Of a stretch of 28,552 nucleotides of DNA, positions 7,387-13,674 are shown in pieces. The stretch's first letter is position 1. Each line of letters begins with the position of its first letter. The stretch is from a virus. The position numbers and the translations under genes are program-made. The stretch is taken from IMG/VR virus record IMGVR_UViG_3300046654_000043, positions 1 through 28,552 of that record; one strand, given 5' to 3'. The notes beneath the pieces were generated by a model. That model saw only the letters and a list, made by a program, of their open reading frames with translations. It was not told the origin of the DNA and made no database searches.

Positions 7387-8463
7387 CTAGACACCGGCCC
7401 CTCCCTTATATTTGTCTCTTGACCAGAGAAGATTGGACTTCCCGCCGTCAATCTCGGCAACCCCGCGCGCATACTTGGCCAGGGCCTCGTGCTCGGGGAG
7501 GTCCGCGTAAAGCTGAGCTGCGGCGCGGCGCTGGTCCTGGGTCAACTGAACCCGGCGGGCGCCGTTCTGCGATGCGCCGAATGTGGAGCGGGCCGGAGGC
7601 GCGGCCGGGGTCTGCGCCTGCCTGGGAGCCGGGGCGGCTCGCTGCTGCCTCCCGCTGTCTATTTCCTTGGTCACGGTTTTATATCCCATCTGCTCGTCGA
7701 TGAAATCGAAGTAATCTTCGGACTCGACCGGGATTCCCTTCAATTGCGCGGTGCGAGCGGCCGCCTCGGCCAGTCCGGCGCGATCAGGCTTCAGATAAAT
7801 GTCGTCCCGGTGCTCGCGTAACCACTGCTGAGTCTTCGGCGGAAACGCCTTGATTTGCGTTTCGAAGTTGTCTTGCGCCGGCTGCTGGTATTGAGACGCG
7901 TCGGGCTGCGGCGCGCTCTCGACGTTCCGCTTAGCTGCCTCCAGGCTTTGGATTTGCGAGGAATTCTCGGTCAGAATGGCGACCGCCCTCGTATGCGTCT
8001 CCCAATCGTTCCGGGACGCCGCCGCCGCCATAGCGGCTTGAGCCTGGGCGATGTTGGACTTCGCCAGGGCAATCGCATTGTCCACTGCGGCAACGGTCGC
8101 CTCGCGGTAATTGCGCTCGCCCTGCGCCGCGATATTGGCGTTGGCGTTGGCGCGGCGCTCGGCCTCGGCGTGTTCGCGCCGGAGCCGCTGCACCTCCGAT
8201 TCGCGCTCTGCGTATTGAGCCTTGAGCTTCGTCAGCGCATCTGACTCGCTAACCCCGCCCGATTCACGATCAAGATCGGGTTCCCGGCCGTAATCGTGGG
8301 TATCTTCGGCGTGCTCGATAATGATCTCATCGGAAGGAGCCGTGACGATCACGGCTCCCCCTTCATCGATAACCTCGAAATCCACATCCGCCGCCGACTC
8401 GCGGGCCGACTCAGCCGTCATCCGGTCAAGTTGCGCCGCTGCTGCTCTTTTTCGCCTGGACAT
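7387..8463 (-). CDS. Putative scaffolding protein, 358 aa
   Basis: Guides capsid assembly and is normally absent from mature heads. The protein is acidic at the N-terminus (residues about 25-80), then has a long helical coiled-coil (about 80-195) rich in Ala, Glu, Arg and Gln, e.g. LKAQYAERESEVQRLRREHA. Two Pro/Gln/Ala-rich linkers occur near 190-205 and 280-305. The C-terminus is basic (LWSRDKYKGG), the usual capsid-binding end in scaffolds. Position three genes upstream of the capsid gene and composition fit the P22/T7-type scaffold pattern. The ATG has AAGGAG. No protease motif is seen. Confidence 0.8.
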   Translation of the reverse strand: MSRRKRAAAAQLDRMTAESARESAADVDFEVIDEGGAVIVTAPSDEIIIEHAEDTHDYGREPDLDRESGGVSESDALTKLKAQYAERESEVQRLRREHAEAERRANANANIAAQGERNYREATVAAVDNAIALAKSNIAQAQAAMAAAASRNDWETHTRAVAILTENSSQIQSLEAAKRNVESAPQPDASQYQQPAQDNFETQIKAFPPKTQQWLREHRDDIYLKPDRAGLAEAAARTAQLKGIPVESEDYFDFIDEQMGYKTVTKEIDSGRQQRAAPAPRQAQTPAAPPARSTFGASQNGARRVQLTQDQRRAAAQLYADLPEHEALAKYARGVAEIDGGKSNLLWSRDKYKGGAGV

Positions 8464-8472
8464 GGCTGCTCC

Positions 8473-8955
8473 TTACAAAATCTCGTGCGGCGCCGTGGTG
8501 ATCATTTTCACGGTGCTGTCGAGACTATACCGGCACGGGACGCCGCGCAGGCCGAACAGCTTTGAATCCGTGGGGAAGTGAACAACCCAATCGCCGACTT
8601 TCGGCGTGTGCTTTTTCGCCCGAACGGTGTAGCTCTTTTTGAGCTTCCCCTCTTCGGTATATTCCTCAGGCTTGGGAGTGACCCATGGGAACGAGCCGCG
8701 AAAGCGGAAAGCATCGGGGCCAGCCTTGATAACGAGGCCGACTTTCGATTGATAGAGGCTTTCTCTAAGCCTCTCGTCCGGCATGATGATGCCGCCCCTG
8801 TTTACTTCCTTCTCAATGAACACAGCCATGATTATATCATTGCCGGTAAGAACGATAGTATCAAGAGAATCACCAAGAGCAGCCATAATAGACGCTGCCT
8901 GATCTTCTGCTTTAGCAAGTTCGCGGATTAACTCCGGCTTAAAAAAGTTACTCAT
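8473..8955 (-). CDS. GroES-like (Cpn10-fold) co-chaperonin, 160 aa
   Basis: The segment 38-83 (GNDIIMAVFIEKEVNRGGII then MPDE, a variable mobile-loop-like stretch, and KVGLVIKAGPDAF) follows the Cpn10 order: a strand, the GGI-(I/L)-P turn, a disordered loop and a 'G-V-A-G' strand. Residues 118-152 (KVGDWVVHFPTDSKLFGLRG) match the second Cpn10 half 'VKVGD-V-F---G---K--G'. An extra 30-residue insert (84-115) and an N-terminal helical extension of about 35 residues make it longer than bacterial GroES (about 97 aa). Phage co-chaperonins such as T4 gp31 replace GroES to fold the capsid protein; the gene sits in the head operon, which supports this. It overlaps the 67-aa gene upstream by ATGA. Confidence 0.82.
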   Translation of the reverse strand: MSNFFKPELIRELAKAEDQAASIMAALGDSLDTIVLTGNDIIMAVFIEKEVNRGGIIMPDERLRESLYQSKVGLVIKAGPDAFRFRGSFPWVTPKPEEYTEEGKLKKSYTVRAKKHTPKVGDWVVHFPTDSKLFGLRGVPCRYSLDSTVKMITTAPHEIL

Positions 8956-9155
8956 GTGCTGGACCTATACTTTTCTTGAAGTTCTTTCGCGATATCTCCC
9001 GCTATCCTCAGACCGTTGAGCTGGCCTACCTGCCTTAGATATTCGTCATACTCTACACCACGGGCAAGTCCTTCAAGAAGTTCAAGACGCTTTGAGTCCA
9101 GGGCCTCCATGAGCTTTTCGAAGAAAACTTCGTCCCAATAGCTTATTTGTACCAT
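8952..9155 (-). CDS. Small conserved-type phage protein, 67 aa
   Basis: A mainly helical protein with the pattern LLEGLARGVEYDEYLRQVGQ followed by LNGLRIAGDI. This resembles a widespread small phage helical protein of unknown function found beside portal or scaffold genes. The start at 9155 lies inside the end of the HAD-like gene (13-base overlap). Its stop overlaps the GroES-like ATG, so the three genes are translationally coupled. No strong ribosome site precedes the ATG, which supports coupling. Confidence 0.75.
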   Translation of the reverse strand: MVQISYWDEVFFEKLMEALDSKRLELLEGLARGVEYDEYLRQVGQLNGLRIAGDIAKELQEKYRSST

Positions 9156-9553
9156 GGTTTAAAGTCGTTAATTTCCTGAACAGCGGGAAAATCCCCCTTA
9201 AACTGAACCGCGCGGTCATCGATGGTGATCCATGCGGCCGGTTTTTCCGTAGGGTATTTGATCGCATTGAGGAACCCTTCAACCTGCTCAGTCAGGTACT
9301 TCGGCGTACTCTCACCGCGAAGCGCATCGAACGCCCACCCCCGGATCGCGCTCTTCATCGCCGCAATGCCGCCGAACTGATTCGATCTGGACGAGAACAC
9401 CGAAACTTCAAGGTTTCCAAGATGATACCCATACATGGCGAAGATAGCGCCAGGGACGGGGCCATCAGCCACAATATCAGCGCCCTGCCATCCCGATGTG
9501 TACGAGTGGATTACGCCGTCAAAGTCAAGACATACTGTTTTCGGAAAAGACAT
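9143..9553 (-). CDS. HAD-superfamily phosphatase-like protein, 136 aa
   Basis: Motif I is plain near the N-terminus (VCLDFDGVIHSYTSG, nucleophile D10 and acid D12). A hydrophobic strand ending in FSSRS (S54/S55) fits motif II. K104 in PTEKPAAWITIDDRAV fits motif III, with the acidic pair D112/D113 as motif IV. All four HAD motifs are present in a short, cap-poor protein, so activity on a phosphorylated small molecule or nucleic-acid end is plausible; the substrate is unknown. AAGGA lies about 10 bases before the ATG. It is embedded in the head-gene operon, where its role is not obvious. Confidence 0.85.
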   Translation of the reverse strand: MSFPKTVCLDFDGVIHSYTSGWQGADIVADGPVPGAIFAMYGYHLGNLEVSVFSSRSNQFGGIAAMKSAIRGWAFDALRGESTPKYLTEQVEGFLNAIKYPTEKPAAWITIDDRAVQFKGDFPAVQEINDFKPWYK

Positions 9554-9574
9554 GCTGGAAATGTCCTTGCTGCG

Positions 9575-9691
9575 TTAGGATAAGTACGAGGCGGCAGTTG
9601 CCGCGATTGCCGCGACAACTAAAATACCGCCGATGAATACGGCAATAAACCGTGAAAGATGACATACGTCATCACAGGGTTTCTTATTCAT
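9575..9691 (-). CDS. Micro-protein with one membrane helix, 38 aa
   Basis: Short gene reading MNKKPCDDVCHLSRFIAVFI and then a Gly/Ala/Val-rich helix of about 20 residues (positions 14-35) ending SYLS. The start overlaps the TGA of the 159-aa gene as ATGA, and GGAG lies five bases before the ATG, so it is well placed for coupled translation. The N-terminus has two cysteines and is probably outside the membrane core. It could be a small lysis-related or membrane accessory protein, but nothing proves this. Confidence 0.6.
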   Translation of the reverse strand: MNKKPCDDVCHLSRFIAVFIGGILVVAAIAATAASYLS

Positions 9692-10167
9692 TTGTCTCCA
9701 TACCATGCGATTTTCTCCTTACGGCCTTTGCCGCTGCCCGCGCCCGCGTGCATGTGAACTCCGCCGCCGCGCTTGCGTGGCAGAGGTCCTGGTCCCGCTG
9801 TTCCGCCGAGCGCACCCACGCCGGCCATCGGGCCACCTGGAGGCATCGGCATTGGCCCAGGCATTGGACGCGGCGGCATGGCGGCAGGTCCGGGCATCGG
9901 GACAGGCATCGGAGCCGGGGCCGCACCCTGCGACGGGTTCACCACGATATTCACCTTGGTGTGCCCCTTACCCTTGTGATGCACGGCGCCGCCGTGGGCG
10001 CGCTTCAACGCTTCCGGTTTCACCATGCCCTTTACCAAGGCGCGGTCCTCGACCACGTCGCTATGGCCGCCATTAGCGTACCCGGCATGCTTCGACGTCG
10101 ATTGAAGGCCCATATGAGCATGACGCTTGGCGTGTGTCGCCTTTGCGTGCGCCTTGATAGTCTTCAT
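9688..10167 (-). CDS. His/Lys-rich protein with a Pro-Met repeat tract, 159 aa
   Basis: Three parts are visible. The N-terminus is basic and His-rich (MKTIKAHAKATHAKRHAHMG). The middle contains HGGAVHHKGKGHTKVNIVV. A low-complexity tract (about 84-117) alternates Pro, Met, Gly and Ala (MPGPMPMPPGGPM). It ends basic (RKRGGG, GSGKGRKEK). It has a good GGAG site. The HK-G phrases resemble the 108-aa protein at 2667-2993. Possibly a virion-internal nucleic-acid-binding protein, but this rests only on composition. The tract is GC-rich and antisense frames there are open by composition, not by function. Confidence 0.75.
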   Translation of the reverse strand: MKTIKAHAKATHAKRHAHMGLQSTSKHAGYANGGHSDVVEDRALVKGMVKPEALKRAHGGAVHHKGKGHTKVNIVVNPSQGAAPAPMPVPMPGPAAMPPRPMPGPMPMPPGGPMAGVGALGGTAGPGPLPRKRGGGVHMHAGAGSGKGRKEKIAWYGDK

Positions 10168-10173
10168 GGCTCG

Positions 10174-10506
10174 TTACTCCGTGGTTTTGTTCAACCCTTC
10201 CTGGTAGAGGCGCTCTCTGAGCAAATACCCCTCCAGAACCCAAATCTGATTCGCGGCGTCTTTGCGGGCGACTGCCTCGCCGATTTCCGGACGATAATTC
10301 TCGAAAGACGCCACCGCCGATTTCCCGATGATCTTGAAACCATTACGCAAAAACAGGACGCAAATCGTAAGTGTCGAGCCCTGATCGTGGATATACTTCT
10401 CATCCACGATAACACTTTCGATATGCTCCGGCGTCAGGCGAGGGGCAGGTCTTACTGCCCCCTCGATCATATCGTTTATGCTGCTCACTGCTGGACCTTT
10501 AGTCAT
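10174..10506 (-). CDS. N4 Gp49 / Sf6 gp66-like protein, 110 aa
   Basis: Matches the pattern of the phage Gp49/66 family (function unknown): VDEKYIHDQGSTLTICVLFL, NGFKIIGKSA, a PEIGEAVARKDA helix and IWVLEGYLLRERL at the C-terminus. The start is placed at 10506, where GGTGGGG lies six bases before the ATG, forming a TAATG overlap with the upstream 110-aa gene; a start four codons earlier is possible. Family members are about 100-120 aa, so this is full length. A second, diverged member is encoded at 10835-11506. Confidence 0.85.
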   Translation of the reverse strand: MTKGPAVSSINDMIEGAVRPAPRLTPEHIESVIVDEKYIHDQGSTLTICVLFLRNGFKIIGKSAVASFENYRPEIGEAVARKDAANQIWVLEGYLLRERLYQEGLNKTTE

Positions 10507-10838
10507 TAGAAACCCCACCGGCTAATGAACTCGCCGAGGGCGCTCCGTTTCTTCTGAACTGACCGGGACGTCACCGGGCGGCCGACGCCCTTGATCGCGC
10601 GGATGTGGCGGATGTCGAGACTACCCCACTTGCCGTCATAGGTCGCGGGCTGCTGGATCAGGTTGCGCGGCTGGGCGAACAGCTTCTTGTCGCCGCGCTG
10701 GCGGAGAAGCAGTTTTCCGCCAGCGGCGAGAAACGCCTCAGCGTTTAAACGGTCTTCGCTGGAGCCCTTGAGCCATCGTTCGGCGTGCTCGACGCTGTCG
10801 TGCTTGGGGTGGCGGGATGCTCTGGGGTGACGGGTCAT
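10506..10838 (-). CDS. Unknown basic protein, 110 aa
   Basis: Arg/Lys/His-rich from the start (MTRHPRASRHPKHDSVEHAE) with LLLRQRGDKKLFAQPRNLIQ in the middle and SVQKKRSALGEFISRWGF at the end. The start overlaps the TGA of the 223-aa gene (ATGA) with a G-rich ribosome site. It contains one of the in-gene GTTTAAAC cores (10742-10751), read as codons for RLN. I do not recognise the family; it is placed between two Gp49-like proteins. Confidence 0.7.
   Translation of the reverse strand: MTRHPRASRHPKHDSVEHAERWLKGSSEDRLNAEAFLAAGGKLLLRQRGDKKLFAQPRNLIQQPATYDGKWGSLDIRHIRAIKGVGRPVTSRSVQKKRSALGEFISRWGF
10742..10751. repeat. GTTTAAAC core inside a late gene
   Basis: CGTTTAAACG within the 110-aa gene at 10506-10838; short arms only. 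Sister in-gene copies lie at 12888-12897 (portal), 15672-15681 (intein part of TerL) and 24625-24632 (junction of the 244-aa and 142-aa genes). In genes the core is coded as ordinary Leu-Asn or Phe-Lys codons. Confidence 0.75.
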
Positions 10839-11506
10839 TCGGTCTCCCCCCCTCTTAGCTCGCTGAGGGAGAGATACTGAACCTCGGCGCGGTCCTCGGG
10901 GCGCTTGATCTCATAGCCGTAGGATTCCCCGGCGGCGATCTTGGCGTGCTCCTCGGCCGTGATCAGCCCGGCTTCCGCAAGCTGCGCGGCTGGTTCGGCG
11001 AGAAGGGCCGCGCCCTCATCGTCATGATTCTTCTGCTCGACGTTCTCGCTATCGCGGCGGGTGGCGGCGTACATGCCCCGGATGACCTCGGCTATATCGG
11101 CCTCGGTCAGGTCGTCCATCGCCGCGCTCATGCTCTCCAGGTCCTCGTCAATAAACCTGACCGCGCCGGGCTTGGGTGGAAAGGCGGGGAGGTCGCCCTT
11201 AACGATGGGAGGGGCGCCGGCGGCCGCGCGATGCTGCTCCTCACGGTAGAGATACACCGCTATCGGCATAAGCCGGTTCATAGCGTCGGCGCGCGCGCCT
11301 TCCTTCCCCTGCTCTTCCTTGAACTCGGAGGGGTCTGGGAAAAAGCTTGAGCCGACTTCGAAATGACCGTGATGCGTGGTCAATAGGCATACAGTCGTCG
11401 CCGTCCCTGGGAACTGATAATAAGCCTCGCTCGCCACCATATCGGTAGCGATCTTGCACATTTTCAGGTGGATGTAGCCGGGGCCTCTATAGCCGTTATC
11501 GGGCAT
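10835..11506 (-). CDS. Gp49-like protein with a C-terminal extension, 223 aa
   Basis: The N-terminal half (about 10-100) follows the Gp49/66 pattern in a diverged form: KMCKIATDMVASEAYYQFPG, TATTVCLLTTHHGHFEVGSS, DPSEFKEEQGKEGARADAMN, RLMPIAVYLYRE. The C-terminal half (about 120-223) is acidic and helical, with no known domain. The same core occurs in the 110-aa protein at 10174-10506, so these are probably duplicated genes. GAGGAAG precedes the ATG. It lies directly downstream of the portal gene. Confidence 0.78.
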   Translation of the reverse strand: MPDNGYRGPGYIHLKMCKIATDMVASEAYYQFPGTATTVCLLTTHHGHFEVGSSFFPDPSEFKEEQGKEGARADAMNRLMPIAVYLYREEQHRAAAGAPPIVKGDLPAFPPKPGAVRFIDEDLESMSAAMDDLTEADIAEVIRGMYAATRRDSENVEQKNHDDEGAALLAEPAAQLAEAGLITAEEHAKIAAGESYGYEIKRPEDRAEVQYLSLSELRGGETE

Positions 11507-11533
11507 CGTTCTTCCTCACTGCTGGACAAGTGA

Positions 11534-13660
11534 TCATATGACGCCAGGGGGTGTTGGGGCCTGTCCCTGGGCGCTTGGTTCTCCGCCGCCGGCGAATATC
11601 TGCGCGGCGAGTGGATGCGTTACAAGATGCTGGACAAGCCGCAGGTATTCAAGCTGTTTATCGCCCTCGATCTTGGCCATTTCCGTTTCCTGGCGAGCCT
11701 GAATATCCGCCATCTTCGTCTGGTTCTGCTGCGCCGCCGCCGCCACCTTGGCTTGATTGGCCTGCATCTGGGCCTGGGTCTTCATCATCTCCGGGTTCGG
11801 CTGGGGCGGCTGGTTCGGGTCGGGCTCGGGCAGAAACAGGTCGTCCGTGTCGTCAATCTGCATCATGTGCAGCACGCGGGCGGCGACCTTCCGCACATTG
11901 AACACGCCGGGCGGCGTCTGCTGGGTCACCGTCCCCAGCGCAATCGCCTTCATCAACCGGTGCGCGTGGCTCGGGGTGTTCGGGTCCGAGCGAGGCACGA
12001 GATTATAGTTGGCGAGCGCATGGATGACCGCGTCCATGGTCCATGCCGGCTGGTCGGGGTCCGGTCTGTACAGGACCTCGGGATGCTGGCGCAGGTGGTC
12101 CACGATCAGCTCAAGCTCGACGCTCTGAGCGTCGTGAAGCCGGGTGTGCACTGCGTTCAGGATTTTCCCGGCCTGCTCGATGGCGGCAAGCATCGTTCCC
12201 ACGGGGACGTCGGCCTTGCCTTCGGACGTCGGAAGCTCCGCCGTCCCGCCCAATTTCTGACCGGCGGCGGCGATGTTCTCGGTCAAGGCGATAAGGGCCT
12301 GCGACGGCTCTTTATAGGGAAGCGGTATGATCGAGTCCGCCAGCTTCACGCCGCCGGGGACGTCCACGGGGGCGCCGCCGCCGGGCGGGACGCGGAACGT
12401 GTTGTTGCTCTGCTTCGCGCCGTTCTTCGCATAGAGGAAGCCTGGGAAGTTACTGAACATCCCGGCGTCGAGAAGCAGACGCCATGCGCCGGTTAGGGCA
12501 GAGGTGGCGTTTCCGAGTATCTGCAAGAGCCCAGTGCAATAAAATCCGAAAGTCGGCGCAAATCCAAAGGGAACAAATGTACGGCGGCGAATGAAATCTT
12601 CGTCTCCTTCGTTCCAATCGCGTCTAATCTCCAATATGGCTCGGCTCGTAAGATCAATTGTAATGCGATAAGGGAGGGGAAGCCCCGTGGGCTTGCCGTC
12701 GAGGTGATGCTCAAACTCGGGTAGGTCGACATCGGCGTAGGTCTCGTAAATTGTGTGAACTTGGTCCTCGGGACGGGTCACGTTGAGGTTCACGCCCTGG
12801 GAGCGCGCCACCGCCGCGTCGAACGCGTTGATATTGGCGTCGGGGAGCTGAATCGGAATGTCCCGGTAGACGCCCAAGAGCTGCATGCGTTTAAACGTCG
12901 TGCGCTGCATCGGGGTAATGTGGGTCACGCGGGGCGCGGTCTGAATGTCCGTGGTGGTGTTGGCCACAACAAGGTGCTCGGCGTCCACCATCTCCGAGAC
13001 CGGGCGGCGCCGCATCGGGCAGAAGTACACTTTTTTAAAGGCCATCCCCGAAAATCCCACCATGAACAGCAATCTGTCGGTGCCTGGGATAAATTCGGTA
13101 GCTTTTTTAATAAGATACCAGTTGATTTCTTGTTCAAGCTTATCCGCAAGCCAGTCTTTCGGGGCGGTCTGGGAGCCGAAAACGGCGATCTTGGCCGGGC
13201 CGTTGCTCGGAATCAGCTCGCGCCGGGCGTTGGCCTGGAAGTGCAGACACGCCTCGCCCAAAAGCGGGTGACGCACCGTCGACATGCCCTCAAGAGGCGC
13301 AGAAGTGCTGGCGAGGTCGGCTCTCGGCTCCTCGACCTTGAACCCGAGCAACTTGATCCCGTTCGCGCGGGTCTGCAACCACTCGGCGAAGCTGCGCCGG
13401 TCCTCCTCGATCCCCTCGATCAGGTCGACGGCGAGGCTATTAAGCGCCGATTCATCGATAAATTCCGCCAAATTGGCGTTGTGATCGTCCGCCGCCTCTT
13501 TCGAGCTGTGATTTCGCGGGCTGAACTCAATCGTGACGCCGCCATCCGGCTCGTCGATGACAAGCGCGTCGTTCTCTTGGGCAAAATGGACACCTTGAGG
13601 ACTATGGAGCGGCTGATCGTCCATATATTTCTTAAAATCGAAGACTTGTGCGGCTGTCAT
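11534..13660 (-). CDS. Portal protein, 708 aa
   Basis: Forms the dodecameric DNA-entry ring at one head vertex. Length (708 aa) and position (between TerL and the scaffold group) match the large portals of podovirus-like phages. Recognisable stretches include DLIEGIEEDRRSFAEWLQTR (early helix), LGEACLHFQANARRELIPSN, TDRLLFMVGFSGMAFKKVYF (core), the DWNEGDEDFIRRRTFVPFGF strand region and, in the stem/clip part, GTAELPTSEGKADVPVGTML. The C-terminal 90 residues are a Gln/Ala-rich barrel-type coiled coil (TQAQMQANQAKVAAAAQQNQ). GGAG lies nine bases before the ATG. It contains a GTTTAAAC core (12888-12897). The call is firm. Confidence 0.9.
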   Translation of the reverse strand: MTAAQVFDFKKYMDDQPLHSPQGVHFAQENDALVIDEPDGGVTIEFSPRNHSSKEAADDHNANLAEFIDESALNSLAVDLIEGIEEDRRSFAEWLQTRANGIKLLGFKVEEPRADLASTSAPLEGMSTVRHPLLGEACLHFQANARRELIPSNGPAKIAVFGSQTAPKDWLADKLEQEINWYLIKKATEFIPGTDRLLFMVGFSGMAFKKVYFCPMRRRPVSEMVDAEHLVVANTTTDIQTAPRVTHITPMQRTTFKRMQLLGVYRDIPIQLPDANINAFDAAVARSQGVNLNVTRPEDQVHTIYETYADVDLPEFEHHLDGKPTGLPLPYRITIDLTSRAILEIRRDWNEGDEDFIRRRTFVPFGFAPTFGFYCTGLLQILGNATSALTGAWRLLLDAGMFSNFPGFLYAKNGAKQSNNTFRVPPGGGAPVDVPGGVKLADSIIPLPYKEPSQALIALTENIAAAGQKLGGTAELPTSEGKADVPVGTMLAAIEQAGKILNAVHTRLHDAQSVELELIVDHLRQHPEVLYRPDPDQPAWTMDAVIHALANYNLVPRSDPNTPSHAHRLMKAIALGTVTQQTPPGVFNVRKVAARVLHMMQIDDTDDLFLPEPDPNQPPQPNPEMMKTQAQMQANQAKVAAAAQQNQTKMADIQARQETEMAKIEGDKQLEYLRLVQHLVTHPLAAQIFAGGGEPSAQGQAPTPPGVI
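12888..12897. repeat. GTTTAAAC core in the portal gene
   Basis: CGTTTAAACG, read on the minus strand within codons for FKRM. Outer arms do not pair. Confidence 0.75.
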
Positions 13661-13674
13661 CGGCGATTACTCCA

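Noticed and set aside
9652-10509. Plus-strand open frame of 285 codons opposite the Pro/Met-rich and Gp49-like genes
   Set aside because: Translation is His/Arg-rich low complexity mirroring the GC-rich tract; the minus genes have ribosome sites and family similarity.
11615-12496. Plus-strand open frame of 293 codons opposite the portal gene
   Set aside because: Arg/Leu/His-rich translation without domain pattern, no good ribosome site, and the portal frame on the other strand is clearly the gene.
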